From: Eutrigla gurnardus
Taxonomy: Eukaryota; Chordata; Actinopteri; Perciformes; Triglidae
Length of the DNA: 64,000 nucleotides
Direction of reading: 5' to 3'
Assembly (NCBI GenBank): GCA_963514095.1
Contig: OY741283.1
Coordinates: 5,626,406 to 5,690,405 of the forward strand
Part shown: positions 26,101 through 39,115 of the stretch, one piece after another
Layout of the letters: each line of letters begins with the position of its first letter
Numbering within the stretch: the first letter of the stretch is position 1
Translations under genes and position numbers: made by a program
Notes under the pieces: model-generated
Databases searched by the model: none
Seen by the model: only the letters and a program-made list of their open reading frames with translations
Told to the model about the DNA's origin: nothing

Positions 26101-29100
26101 GAAGGGGGAAAGACCTGTACGGGTTTGGAGGCCAATAGTGGTTTAACAGTGACCAAAATCCTGGAGAACTTGTGTAGTGGTGCAGAAAGCTCATTGGAGC
26201 AATGCAATGAGGAGCAGAACACCAGCAGCTCTTCACCAGAGGCCAACCAGACTCCCCTAGCCAAACCTCCGGTGACTGGCTCAGAGGAGGTGATGTTGCA
26301 GGGCTCTGCACCAGCAGCCAAAGAACGTGCTGTTGAGCAGATCAGAGGGGAGGGCTGGAGCGGCCGTGATGCAGAGAACGTCACCCTGGCTGAGCTCTAC
26401 CTGATGTTTGGGAAGCCTGGCAAGCTGCAGCTGGAGTATGAGTGGCAACCTATAACAGCTTTCAACAACCAAGAAAATGGACAAGCCGTGGCACAGCTCA
26501 AGCCCTACAGGACACACCGCGTTTTGCGCTGCCTGCTCAAGCTGGTTGCCACTGAGGTCAATCCTAAACCTTTGGTAGGGGTTAACTGTCACTTCTTCCA
26601 GTGTTGTTGCAGGTTGCCAGATGCCCATTTCATCTTTTATACAAAACTTCTGAATGCCATAATTATTTGTAAAGAAGTGTAATAGTCAAACCTTTTTAAG
26701 AGGTTGAAAACTTTTTTGTCCGCTGAAATTTTGTACTGGGAATTGGTTGTGGATCGCTTTGCGCCACCCTTTAAACACTACAAATGTTCATGTAGAGCAG
26801 CAGATGGTGTCAATAATGTGTCTTCTCCTCCAGGCTCCAGAGCTGTGCTCCACAGTTCCATCACCGCTCAAGACCCATCAAGAGGAGCAAAACCAGGCCC
26901 TTACACCTCCAGGGAAGGGTCCAATAGCAGGTGTTCGCAGCCCCAACTGTGGCCGGCAGCAGGCCTCTGCCCGAGGGGCCCGGTTACACCTGCCAACTAC
27001 TGGAGTCTCAGGTATTTGTGGGTCCCTCTCACTAATTCTAAAGCTGTAGCTGTAGCCTTTAGCACAGTTGATACTTGATGATGTTGTACAAATCGTCCCT
27101 GCTTCTTAGGTGGTTATTTGAATAAAAATTTTGTGTACTATATTTTAAGAAAGTTGCTCTGTTGGTGGTTTGTTAAGCTATACTTAAATAATTTCCTCCT
27201 CACATGACATATCTCACTTATTCCTCCTCTCTTCAGGTGGACGCAACCTCCCCCGCTCTCTGCTGGGGTCGACGGCGGGCAGCGATTCAGAAAGCGGTTT
27301 GTTTGCAGTACCCACCACGCTGCCTCCCAACAGTTCGCGGCACAATCGAATGTTTTCCCCCAACAAGGAAGCAGAGCTAGCCCTCAAACAGCAGCTCGAC
27401 TCCATCAGTGTAAGACTGAGCAATGCAGTATTTTTACACCAATTCAAAGATTAAATCGGTATAACTTCCACATGCTCAAATGTTAATATACTTTGTTTTT
27501 TCTTAACAGATGCAGTCAGATCTTTTCCTTTCGAGACAGAGAAAACCTCGAAACAGACAACTCCGGAAACCACTTGTCGTTCAGGTAAGAGAAGAACAGA
27601 AAGGTGTTTTACTTTATTTATTCTGTAGTGTTGCAACAAACAACACGCCTCTCTTGCTTTGTACAGTAGTGTAAACTGTCCTTTTGTAATGCCTTAAATA
27701 CAAATATGGCCCATTAGAGGACTGTGATGAATAATATGGAGAAAACAATGTTGATACAGGTGTTGAAGATGTAGCAAAAAAATTCTATTTGTATTTTAAA
27801 TATTCAGTTTGTGTACAAAATGATGCAAAAGACTACACTGAGAGAGTGTACACACTCCAAATAGTTGGCAATGGTGAAGTTTGGTTTGGGAAGGCGTTAA
27901 GTAATTGTAAGGTAATTGTATTGTCATGTCTTTTATATTGTTTCTCTGTGAATTTAGTTCAATTGCTTCTGTCTCGTCCACAGCGAACACTCCTACCCCG
28001 AACAACAGGAGATACTCCTCAGCATGTCTGCTCCTTCTCCATCCTCTCCAACTCCTCTGCCACAGGTACTCTTCAGACATCATGATTCTACTGTACAATT
28101 TGTTGTCAGCAGGAGACAGACATTTTTAAAATTTTCCCCTATTGTATGGCATAAGCAGTTCTTTTACACTACGTCATACTTGTGTTCTTGAAAATAGATC
28201 CTTGAATAGGCATTTTTAGGTGTAACTGTTGGTAATGGAATCTGCTAGTGTTCTCTTTGTACATAACAATGACAAATGTCATTTCATGTTTCAACAACAA
28301 CTCTGCTAATCTCTTGCTCATTCACTTCCTGTTTCTTCCCTCAGGAACTGGATCTTTCCGGCCAATCCACACACGTCTGGCTCCTTCCTCCCGCCCCCTC
28401 CTGTCCAAAGCTTCCCCTGCAGCGTCCAGCTCTGCAGCAGCAAGCCAGCTCTCCAGTATGTTCTTCTTTCATTGTTTACTCTATTTTAATTTCTGGATGG
28501 AACATCATTCGTGTTGTATGCTTTCAGTTTGAGTTTTTTTTATCATTTAAATAAATTATAAATATTTGTAAATTCTTGTCCTCAGTTAAAAAAATAAGTC
28601 TTTTTTTCTTGCTTTGAAATTCTCCTTTTGGGTGTCCTTCACTAAATGGGATCAAAACAAAAGTGATACAGACCTTTTTACATTGCTTACACACAACCAC
28701 CCGTATTCTAAATACGTATAAGATATGTACTGATGTGATAAATCCCTTGTGTTTTAAAACTGTTAATATGTTTCAGGTGCCATTGACCTGGCAGCTAAAT
28801 CTGCAGGTATCATCCCTGGCAGCCCCCGTCAGGAGCTGAATTCTCCTGCTGTTGATAATGGCAACCTGCTGACTACCACACCCATTGTTGATGCTGCACC
28901 AGACTCTCAACTCCTCCTGCACAATGTCCCAGAGGTCAGCTGCACATACTTACATACACAAACTTTGCTTCACTCGGTATCTACACATTTATTGCATAAA
29001 TCTACCAAATCGTACCTCTTGATTGGACGTGATGAGAATGATGGATTCAGTGGTTATCACGCCCAGTCACTGAACACCAGATCAGTGCTGGTTGAAGTTG

Positions 29101-31125
29101 GTATAACCTAAAGGGCTGTGGTGTTTTACAAGCATGATGGCAGAATAACTACTTTATCTTGAGGGTGAAGTAGGTCCACATTTAGAAAGGCCACAGTAAA
29201 GTACTGCTAGTTTTCGCAGTTTGCAGTTATTGGTTTAAGACATGATAAGATACTGATTTTGAGTTGGGACCCACAACAGTAAAATATATTTTTGCTGTTT
29301 TCTGCAAATTCCCTGCCATTCTATCCAAATCTGGGTAGAAAACACACAAAACCTGCTCTGAAAACCCGTCCGTTGAGGAAATCTGCAGCCCCAATTAAGT
29401 GTTGAACTTATTCCTTTCACAGAATGGTCAGCCTCCACCATCTCCTGGAGGGACCGGTGGTGCGGACTCTCTCCTCTCTCCACCCAGCGTAGCCTCTCTC
29501 CTGGACATCTCCCTTCCTGGTCCCCCTGAAGATGCCCTAGCCCCCGGAGAAACTCAAACACACATTAGTGATTCCATCATCGAGCTTGCCATCAACTCTG
29601 CCCACTATGGTGGGTTTCTATCCTATATCCTAACTTGTACATGGGAACCTAAGGTGGGGTATATTTATTTCTTTAATAAAGACAGATTACAGTCTGGTAT
29701 AAGCATGGAACACCCTTTCTTTATTGACCGCTTGACAATACACACCATGTTGCATGTAAGACAGTTTGAAATATGATGTCATGTCAGTTCTGAGAGTCTG
29801 GCTTACTGAACATTTTGTGTGTAATTAAACGGTTGTTTGCCTGTCCTGCTGCAGGCGAGGAGGCTGCTCTTTCTCCTGCCAAGCTGAGCAACAATGACGG
29901 CTCCAAACTGTTGACCTCGTCTCCCTCAGTCAGCCCATCGAGGGGCTGGATCCCGTCGCCCAGCCACGACCCCCAGTGGTACCCCAGTGACTCATCTGAC
30001 TCCACACTGGGATGCCTCCTCTGTAAGTCTTTTTCCTCTCTTAAATAATGACACACAAGCACACTATTTCCGCTCTGTGTGCTTCCTATCCAAAGACTTG
30101 ATACCAGAAGTGAAGATTTAACTTAAAAAGCAGACTGTTGAATTGAAAACTTGAAACTACAGACTGCTCCCTTTGTGCCAATGAAAATTAAAATAAGTAT
30201 TAATATTAAAGAGTTGTTAAATTGAGTGTGAAACAATACATACTAGATTTTATGTCAGACAAATTAATAAAGGACCTAGTGAAGTAACACTTTATTGTAA
30301 GTCAGCATTAACAAAGTACTCTTTGTGCCTTCAAATTTGTATTCCCTTATTAATGCACAATGAGACATAGCTGTAGACTTCCTTTTGCAGCGATGTCCCA
30401 TAAAGAGGACTTTGTTTCCATTCTTCATGTGTGCTGACCCTCTTATTCACTGTCTCTTTTCCTTCCAGCCAGCATGGTCTCTCCTGATAAGGGGAAGCGG
30501 ACCACCCTAACCCCCTCTGGCCCCTCCAGCGGCACGGCTTTACTTGGTCCAAGTCTCCTGGACTGCAACTCCCATGATTCCTTTCAGTCCCGTGGCCTTC
30601 CCGATGTTGCAGAAGTAAGTTGAGACCTTGCTCATTCATGGAAACAATGTTGGTATCGAGTCTTCTCCATATTAGCAATTTAGTATTTTATTCTGTTTTT
30701 TTTCAGTCGCACACTGTAGTCTAAAAATTGGCTTCTTATATACTTCAAATAGTTTTTAAAAATAGACTCTTATCGAGAGTTAGATGAAAATATTGAAGCT
30801 ACTCGCATACATGAAGCTACAGCCGGCTTAGCCCATCAGAAAGATTGTTAACAGGGAAACAGCTAGCCTGGCTTTGGCCAATGGTTACAAAATCCCTCAA
30901 ACTATTCCTCTAAATTCCAGATAAAAAAAGGATTAAAATCCATTGTAGGTTGTCTTCGCTGCAGTTATCATTACTGTTGTACATTGAAAGCTCTTTGGTT
31001 GTTTTTCGCAGATGGACTCTCAGCTTGCTTGTATGATGAGTGAGAGCAGTGTGGACTACATTGCTCGCTTCAATGACCTGGCTCAGGAGCTGGCTGTGAC
31101 TGAGCCCTCCATCCCACCACCCTGA
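20187..31125 (+). CDS. cramp1: Protein cramped-like (CRAMP1), SANT-domain chromatin regulator
   Basis: CRAMP1 is the vertebrate homologue of Drosophila Cramped, a nuclear chromatin factor linked to Polycomb silencing and histone H1 gene expression. Exons: 20187-20562, 22263-22465, 22582-22735, 23211-23294, 23482-23530, 23906-23991, 24615-24738, 25190-25271, 25630-26574, 26834-27011, 27237-27409, 27510-27584, 27984-28065, 28345-28455, 28777-28934, 29423-29609, 29855-30022, 30469-30614 and 31012-31125. All phases agree, giving 1164 residues (human about 1270). The start matches the human N-terminus and its exon opens one base earlier at a CAG acceptor. DQHHFLRSSVRPPSKR is followed by the SANT/Myb-like domain at about 172-245 (RRQWESWSTEDKNSFFEGLY, NKEQVRHFYYRTWHKIS). 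Next come ELYGLICYAELRKKVGG, NLRIKAPMCRALKKLCDPDG, DEEDQKPVRLPLKV, LPGVARVVHSKASCTVHW and, near the C-terminus, LLDISLPGPPEDAL, HISDSIIELAI and a DYIARFNDLAQEL tail. The 945-base exon 9 codes for the Ser-rich middle. The donor at 25272 (ATT|GTATCC) is weak. Confidence 0.96.
24166..24186. repeat. (GAG)n run
   Basis: Seven GAG units in cramp1 intron 6, with a (GACT)n stretch about 30 bases downstream. Confidence 0.9.
30767..30919. repeat. Dispersed teleost repeat, copy 1 (cramp1 intron 18)
   Basis: The segment carries the words GAAGCTACAGCC, GGCTTAGCCCATC, ACAGGGAAACAGCTAGCC, TGGCTTTGGCCAA and TTACAAAATCC. I remember this order from a very common short interspersed repeat of teleost genomes (ATGAAGCTACAGCCAGCAGC...TTAGCTTAGC...GGAAACAG...CTGGCTCTGTCC). 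The class cannot be assigned by eye. It sits in an intron. Confidence 0.55.
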
Positions 31126-32845
31126 GGTAGAGAGGACCTGGCTCCAAAGATCCACAGCCATCTGGAGGACACGAGTTTGCTCTGTTGAGACTGTCACATC
31201 GCTGTCCCTTCTACGTCGGAGAAAAGACGACCCCCCTCCCCCGTTTGTAAAAGTGCAATAATAACAGTGAATCTTGACCATTGTTCAAAGCGAAGCTTGT
31301 TGGTTTCACTGAACTTTCTTTAAGTTGAAATGCCCTTTAAAAACACTTTAGAAAAACAAATGCGTTTACAAAACACAACCTCATGTACAGGAAAATACTA
31401 TGCCATATCTGAACAAAACATTTTCACTGATCTTTTGTGTCTCTTCCTGCTCTTTGTACGTTTGTTTGTCTTCTACTCTCAGATTAACCCCACAAAATGT
31501 GTAAATCCGCCAAAATGTGCAGTTCAGATCCCAACTGGTGGCAAACAGCTGCTTGAATGTAGTAACGTGGCTTCAGTTGGAAAAAGTAGACGACAACCCA
31601 GCATGGCAGGTAGACGTGAAAACCTTTGACGCTGCCCTCCGTTTCACATGCTTTTGATCAGTTCAGGTTTTATTGGTTGCATTTTAGGAACATGGCCTGC
31701 CAGGCGTGTTTGGAATCAGGCTTGCCATTTCTTATGGCCAAGTGTTACATGGAAAATGGCAGCTTTTGTTGTTTGACTTCATTGCTTTCCTTGAAGTTTA
31801 TGCTGAAAACACGTTGGACTTTAATGTCCATACCGTCATGCAAATGTATCCCGTTTAATATAGGTTGAGGTGATGTACCGATTGCAGTGGTCTTCAGGAT
31901 GGTTTGATGTTGCATTAACAGGCTGGCATTTAATTTTGGCCTTATTTTAAACCTTGCACCGGTAGTTGGGAGTATTTCTACTACTACTATAACAAATAAC
32001 ACTGCTCATTTACGTTAGCTCTCTTGCTTGTATCTTGCAGTTCGCGTTGGTGCTAACAAAGAAGTACATCGAGCTGCTTTCAGTCAAGGACCAAACAAAG
32101 GCGACATTAGCCTCTAACGTGACTGACCATAGCATTCATTTTTATCGACAGACTGACATTAAAAATGTCATGGGTACCATTCAAAGTTCCCAATAATGTT
32201 ACACTCCGGTTCAACTCCGCAAGAACGGCCACTCAGACGTTTCTAATTAAATTAAACACTAAAGCCATAGTTCCGACTTGTGTTCTTTAAATCAATAGTA
32301 AAACCTGATTGGTTGCGCTCAAAACATTAATTCCCACTTGCCTAGTTCTGATACAATGGCTAATGTCAACATGCTTGGCTTCTAAATTTTGTGTGCAGTA
32401 AATGTTCACCATCCCTTTAAGCCCACTCTCTGTGGTGAAGTTAAAAGAAAAACGATGCTTTTAACTGCTTTTCTAATATAATTTCACCATTATGATGCAC
32501 TGTTGTTCACAGCAAATACCCATGTACCATGTGAAGCCCAGGCTTATTGCATCCAGATTTTCTATGAATTTGTATTAACCAGCATCATCAATATGCAGTA
32601 TTGTGAACATTTTGTCTCATCAACAAGTTTTCACTTCATTTGAGTGTAATTTGTCAGAGAGCTCTTGTTGTCATTCCACAAACGGGATTTAAAATGTCCG
32701 TCTGCTTCAAGCACCTTGAGGGCTTTGACTCTACGATGCAAAAGCTCTGACGTTTATTCATTTCTGAAAAGGCTTCATCTTCTCACACTAGATACAATGA
32801 AGATAATTCTTAATAAGGAATAAACAGGAGGTTTGTCTTTGAATC
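31126..32845 (+). other. cramp1 3' UTR
   Basis: AT-rich non-coding sequence follows the TGA at 31123-31125. A plus-strand AATAAA at 32819-32824 is the best poly(A) signal, giving a 3' UTR of about 1.7 kb. It ends within about 120 bases of the probable dhrs7b 3' end on the other strand. Confidence 0.55.
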
Positions 32846-32929
32846 TGCCATGTCTTTTTGTTGAAGGATTTATTTGTATAAAAAAAGTCAATTCCAGTAT
32901 TCACACGCTTTTGTAAGATAACGTAAATT

Positions 32930-33561
32930 GTTATTTGGACTATTTATTGTTAACATTTCAGAAAGTGTGGTTTTTGTTTTGTTTAACTTAATAAGAATGA
33001 AAAAAACTTTAAAGTTTTCAGTTTGTAAAAGGTGTTTCTATTCTGTGTATAAAGATGGTTATAACAACCTGCTTGTTTGTTGTAATATTGTAAAACGAGT
33101 TCAAATGCAGATTTTGACATCATCTGACAGGACGTAAACATGGACTCAAACTGTTGCCTAGAAATGCAATTCCACTGAAACTGTCCATAGGGGTGTGATG
33201 TTTAAACTAAACATTGGTTGACCCAAACAGGAAATCAAACTGACCACAAGAAGGTATTTTTCCTGGACAATGATGAGCAGTATTGCCTTCCTCTGTGTAT
33301 TGAAGCACTTAGTTTTGAGAATCATTTACAGAGGAGGGCTATATGCCATACGGTACAGGTGACCCAGAAATAACATGCTGTACCACATCTCCAAGAAAGA
33401 CAATCACCATACGTCCTGTTACAACATACAGATTTCTTGTTTGTGTAACTGATGAGCTGCATCTATTCACACCTGTCCATTTGGCTCCATGTGAAGCAGT
33501 CACTTTCATGTTTTGGTCCATGTGCCTCTTATGTGCGCTGTGGTCCTCACTGGCGGCTGCA
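32930..33561 (-). other. dhrs7b 3' UTR
   Basis: Non-coding sequence follows the dhrs7b stop. Minus-strand AATAAA signals lie at 32943-32948 and 32869-32874. The second would make the transcript reach into the end of cramp1, so the two 3' ends are nearly back to back or slightly overlapping. Confidence 0.45.
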
Positions 33562-35481
33562 TCACTTGTCTTTAGGTTTCTGCTCCTTGCGAGCGCGAGA
33601 GGACATGAGTTTGAAGAATAGTGCAGGCCACATTGTGCGGAGGTAAATGGCCAGACTGGGCAGAGGTCCAGCCAAAACAACATCTTTGCTCCTCTGACGG
33701 ACAGACTTCAGAACAGCCTGAGCCACATCTCTGGGATCTCGACCCATGGCTGTGGTTTTATCCAAAACTGAAAACAGTGTTGCACAAACAAGAAACATGT
33801 TGCATCAATGACACAAGAATACAGGAAGTCAACTAATACAGAAAACGGTTTATACGGGTATTGTGTCCCTTCTCTGGTATATCTTCATTTTCTATTCCAT
33901 TTCAGCTCATTTTTATCTTCTATCTAATATACTTATTTTAGCCCTTTTTTTTAGCTCTTTGTCACACTAACTAATATTATTTGATTGTTTGTGTAAAGAC
34001 AGACACACTTCACTGTCTCACCTCCATACTTAGAGCCGTCTCCTGTGACAGCGTTGACCGACAGGCTGGTTCGAATGTACCCAGGACTGATTACGGTCAC
34101 TGGAATCCCATAGTGCTCGATCTCGGCCCGTAAGCAGTCGAAGTAGGCCTGGGTGGCGTGCTTAGAGGCGGCGTCTGACCAAGAAAAGCAGAGTTCATTT
34201 ACAATCAACTACTTCTCTTAGGTATTTGTTTGCTTTAGTTAAATAAGTAAAGACAACTTACAGGCTGATCTGTAAGGAATGGCTATCTTGCCCTGGACGC
34301 TGCTAATGACAACGATGTGGCCACTGCGTCGATGAACCATGGATGGCAGGAGAGCTGTGAAAGAGGAAAGAAGAAAGAAAGTAAGTAATCGTTCTTACTG
34401 AAACTGTCCAGCTCGGTTTGTTCTATGTTTATGCATTAAACACTTTTAATACCAGGTAATTTAAATAACATGTCAATGGTTTGGATCCCTCGTGTATTTA
34501 TAATCTTTTAACTCCGTATCAGGACTACTCAGATCGGGCAACCAAAAGTGCTACTCACTAACCTTGAGTCAGAGCAATGGTCCCAAAGTAATTCGTTTCC
34601 ATAACATCCCGCTGAACTGAAAGATGGGTGTCCAGTATGTTGCCACGGTAACTGATTCCGGCATTATTGATGAGGACGTCCACTTGTCCGTAACATTTCA
34701 GGATCTCCTCTGCAGCTCCGTCCACTGTGTCCGTGTCAGACAAGTCGAAGATAACGGTGCTGGGGGTGTACGTCTAGCGGTTGAACAAAACAGAACTGTT
34801 ATCATCCGTATCATCTTATAAATCTCAGAGCTTCAATTTATTTTGAGAGACAATAATGAATAAAAGAAGTCATACAGGCATAGAGAACCAGACACAGAGC
34901 AGGGGACTGTGGGGACGGTGGTCCAGATCATTAGGGGCTCTAATGGTCTCAGAACATGACACCACTTGGTATTTGTTTGTGTCTGACCATGTGTAAGTTT
35001 GTGTGTGTGCACACCTGCTGCCGTGAGCTTGTTGAACTTGCTTTAAGCTCCTGGACCACCTGCTGCAGACGGGCTGCATCACGTCCACACAGCACCAGCC
35101 GTGCTCCTGCAGCGTGAAAGACCCGTGCACACTCTACAACACAAAAAACACACCTCTCAGGGTGAATATCAAACCAGGCTGGCATGTTAGCAGCACATGC
35201 ACCACAACTCTGAAACACTGTACATGATCATACTACTAGCGTAATCAATCTTAACTGCTGCAAATCAATACTTGGTTTATAGATGCATCTACATATAAGC
35301 TGAAGAGAAGAAGAAATGGAGGCTGACCTTTCCCCAGTCCAGAGCTGGCCCCTGTGATGACTACCACAGCGTCCTGCAGAGAAGCTCCTGGTCTTAGGCG
35401 TTTCAGTATTCGATGAAGCAATAAGATCCCAGCACTAACTAAAACCAGCTGAAGCACTCCTCCTCCCATGATGCGCTCCAT
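33562..35481 (-). CDS. dhrs7b: Dehydrogenase/reductase SDR family member 7B
   Basis: DHRS7B is an NADPH-dependent reductase of the short-chain family, anchored in peroxisome/ER membranes. In mammals it is identified with the acyl/alkyl-DHAP reductase step of ether-lipid synthesis (PexRAP). Minus-strand exons: 35328-35481, 35015-35133, 34563-34773, 34262-34354, 34022-34174 and 33562-33767. Phases are consistent; 311 residues (human 325). Residues 9-26 are a hydrophobic membrane anchor (VLQLVLVSAGILLLHRIL). The Rossmann cofactor motif TGASSGLG is at 43-50 and NNAG at 127-130. The catalytic residues are Ser180 (VVISSVQG), Tyr193 and Lys197 (YAASK). The C-terminus LFFKLMSSRARKEQKPKDK is characteristic of DHRS7B. 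The enzyme looks intact. A 5' UTR intron is visible, from the donor after 35951 to the acceptor before 35515. Start: the first ATG after that acceptor. Confidence 0.96.
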
Positions 35482-35514
35482 GTCTGACAGTCACTGCCTG
35501 CTTCACATGAGCCT

Positions 35515-36439
35515 CCTGTAAACACAAGAACAAACACTTTTGTTAGGAAGTTTTTGCCCCCCAAATGAAACGGTTTATGTGCACACATTTACATACATAT
35601 GTACAGAAAGGTCACACAACAAAGTCTGTTTAAAACAACATTAACCCCATATATCTAACGGGTGTCAAATGAACCAACACTGCTAATATGCAAAACAGCT
35701 ACGAATTATACTGAAATTGATATGCTTATATTATATGATAATACTCTGACTGTTTATAAGAGGATAACGATATAAAACAAGTTAATGTATATGTTAAGAC
35801 CTTTAATAAGTTTAGAATTGAACGTTACTGCACAGACAGGCTCGTTGTGTGCAACTCATAACTAAATGTTTGGGGATTCTAATGCTAACGTTAGCTAGCT
35901 TACACGTTGTAATAAAAAACTACATCGGCCTTCATATAGTTAGAGCTCACCTTAACTGCTTTCTTGCTGCACACAACACAGCAGCATCGGAGATAGCACA
36001 ACTTCCGGGGTCGTCTGACAGGATCTGACGACCGGAAGGTAGTGAACGGCCGGCTATTAGCTGTTAGGAATTATGGGAGTTGAAGTTGGGTAAGCCGAGG
36101 GAGCACAAATTGGCGCCGGCCTCTAACTAAACTGTATAGGGGCGCCGTCATCCACAGGCGGCGCCATAAAGTTTTACAGTTGTTGTTAGTACTAGTACTT
36201 CTTTTATTGCGCAATATTACATACGACCACAACAAACATAACAGCATAGCAAACCAATTAAATAATGGAGAGGCCTTTTTTTCTGGGTCCCTACCGCCCC
36301 CCTCCCCGGCTCGTTACACTCCACCTGCCCTCTAGGGGGAGGGGCGAGGTGAGGTATCTGATTCTGACGTGACCCCAGAAAAGATGGTGATACTTCAGCG
36401 TTAAAACGATTAAAGCTCTCTGGCGCCCAGGGAAGGAAA
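35515..36439. promoter_or_regulatory. dhrs7b 5' UTR intron, first exon and bidirectional promoter
   Basis: The non-coding first exon of dhrs7b runs from roughly 36000 down to 35951 (AAG|GTGAGC) on the minus strand and joins at 35515. At its upstream edge are ETS-type words ACTTCCGG (36001-36008) and CCGGAAGG (36032-36039), followed by a ZNF143-like word GGAATTATGGGAGTTG (about 36068). GCTAACGTTAGC lies at 35884-35895 in the intron. No TATA box is evident. The plus-strand candidate gene at 36440 faces away, so the region may drive both directions. Confidence 0.5.
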
Positions 36440-37706
36440 ATGGGAAGGAAGAGGAAGAAAGACAGAGGTACAGTAACGTTAATGTGATGACATGAATCGC
36501 TTATTGTGTTGGTAGTTATCGTTGTTGGAGCAGTGTTCACTTGCTAGCTTACTTTTGGACGATAGTAAGTTGGTTTGCTAATCAACAAATAGCTAGAGTT
36601 GACGTCAGTTAACCGTATTCCCGCCTTAAATACATCCGGGACATTTGGAAAGTTAACGGGCCTATTCAGGTGTTATTTTCACCTGTTGGCTGTGTCATTA
36701 TTTTATTTAAATCTGGTTAGCCAACGTTTGCCCAGCTTGTAGTAGTCAGTTAAAATGCTATTCGTTTTCCATCCACTATATACGTCATAGTTGTACATCT
36801 TTGGTTTATTGTGTTACAGTTTATTCAAGTGTGTTTGTTAAAGTTTTGCAACAGCGTTTAAGTGCAACATTATCAACTTAGCTTTTCCATATCTTTCACT
36901 GCACTGCTTCTTTGCACTATGGTTAGACACATCATTTCATTGTAATGACAATAAAGTTGGATCTCATCTAATTGCCATTATTTTATGTCTTGTACTTTGT
37001 TTTTTTTTTATTATTAAAATGTAACAACCAATGGTCACATACCGGTATACTACTCTTCTCTCTTCAGATGATGCCTTCTCCCCCAAAGCCAAGCCCAGTG
37101 ATGGAGTATCAGGTATTATTCATAGTTTGTCTTATGTCACTTGTTTCTTATACGTTTTTTATTTGTGGGTTATTTTCCATCTAAAATCTCAAAGACATGC
37201 ATGCAGTTTCTGTGTAACTGTATGAAGATTACTGGTGAAATTTACTACAATGAAAGGTAAAATCTTGCCTAGGACACCAAATTGGTCAGGGCTGGGACTG
37301 GTCCACCAGACACAAATTAGTTGTACAAACTGGACTTTGTAGGAAAAAATAAGCAGCCGAATAAACCTAGAGCTGTATTTTCTAACTTAAAATATAATAC
37401 TTTAATACTTCAAACCTGGTTTAGAAATTATTAGGAATGCCTGACCGGTTTCATTTTTTTCATGTTCATGAGACAATAGGCCTAAATTGAAGAGACATCT
37501 GCATTTCAGTGATTGTTCTATGTCCCCCTTAACCCTGAACCCTCAGGGACTTAACTGATGTCACCTAGTAAATGGTTGTGAGAGAGGCTGGAAATGGTTA
37601 ATAGAAATGGGAAGTCACTTGACATTATCTGAAAGTGTGGGTTTTATATTTAACATTTTTTACAGCCTGATTTAAACGTCTTCCAGGCTCTTATCATCCC
37701 AGATGA
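36440..37706 (+). CDS. Unrecognised small spliced gene (exons 36440-36467, 37068-37112, perhaps 37687-37706)
   Basis: I do not recognise this protein. ATG at 36440 has a strong context (GAAAATGG) and opens the basic stretch MGRKRKKDR, ending at the donor G|GTACAG. The next exon (37068-37112) follows a strong polypyrimidine acceptor (CTCTTCTCTCTTCAG), is in matching phase and reads DDAFSPKAKPSDGVS to a G|GTATTA donor. A third exon could start at the CTTCCAG acceptor before 37687 and reads only SYHPR and a stop, giving about 30 residues. That could be a microprotein, a non-coding transcript, or the wrong third exon. The lysine/arginine-rich start suggests a nuclear protein; this is inference. 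It lies head-to-head with dhrs7b. Confidence 0.35.
36885..36972 (+). repeat. Retroposon 3' tail fragment
   Basis: The segment ACTGCACTGCTTCTTTGCAC, TTTCATTGTAATGACAATAA and AGTTGGATCTCATCTAA resembles the 3' end of fish non-LTR elements (…CATTTCGTTGT…AATGACAATAAAG…ATCTAATCTA). Only the tail is present. It lies in intron 1 of the unrecognised 36.4 kb gene. Confidence 0.45.
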
Positions 37707-39115
37707 GACGAAATTGTCTTTGATGTTAATGTTTGTGTAAATGTAATTTGCCACACTGCTTCAGTTCTGCTCACCCCATAAAGGTATATGTATGGTGTGA
37801 GGAAATATCAATAGAAGGTATTGCATGGTTTGTGTGCATAAATCCAATTATTTTATTCACTTGCAACATGAGTGGAAAATGTAAGCAGTGGGAAGTGTCA
37901 ATGTTAACAGAAGAGCTGCGCAAAGTGAATCTTCTGTTGTTGTTTAGGTGCTGCTTTTATATACTGTACATGTATTAAACTCAATTTACCTATGCAAGCA
38001 CAATTTACAGAGTTCAACAAAAGCACCTTGTTTTAAGCCACTTTTTAAAAAAAAAGGTGTAATACGCCTTTTAAATACAATGTTCATGTTGGAAATTGTC
38101 GACAACATTTTGTTAAGTCAAGGCAAGACTTTTACATTTTCCTTATAGATTGCTACCAATCACAGCTTTCTGTTGCGCCTAACGATTGATCACAGTACTT
38201 ACTGAAACTGCTCCAGCTTTCAAACCTTTAAGGGATTTACACAAAGTTATTTAGGAAACTCTTCATTAACAGGTTCTTATTTGCACCAACTAACAAGCAC
38301 CGTTGGATAAACGTATATAAGAGTGAATTTATAATCTACTGTGCAACTATTATCTGTGGTGTCAAATAATGTCTGTATTTTATGTCAATATAATTCATGT
38401 CAATATAATATACAATATTAGAAATGTGACTTTCCAAAAGTGAGTTATTTGTAGTGTTTCAAAAGAGGACATTGAGCCACAGCATTGTCACATAAGATCT
38501 TTCTTACACTCTTTTAAACAAGAATATCTACATGAACAAGACAATCTCAAATAAGTTGCAGCTATTTGCTCTTTTCTGGACATCATATAGAATCCATTTA
38601 ATGAAAAAAGTAAAATAAAATACAGAAAAGTTAGTTTGAAATATCCTAATGTTTAATGAAAGGGTGACGTACTGATCAGCAAGAAAGGGGTACAGTAAAA
38701 CTACGAAGGAAAGGGGAAATAGCTCGGTACTCAAAACATGTCGGTCCGTTTCAACTGCAATACAATTCAATCCAGAGGAACTGTCGCCGTACCCTTGTGC
38801 ACTTGCTTGTGTGACAGGTTTTCAGGTGGATGGTGCAAGGGAGGAGGCGCAAGAGTATTACAGAGATAAGTGTGCTGTTGTCACATAAAGAAAATGTAAG
38901 GGAAAAACAATTCCTTCTAGTTTTACCTATATCCCTCTGATCAAAGTTCAAAATGGAAGCACCCACCACATGTGTGGAGCTAACTGCTGGCCCTGATCAT
39001 GACTTCCACTTTCCTTACATCTGGGGGTGGATAGCTTCTGGGGTTTTTTTGTTTCTTTTTTTTTTTTTCTTTTTTACATTTTTCTGTTGGTTCTTAAACC
39101 CTCTTCAGAGTGCAC

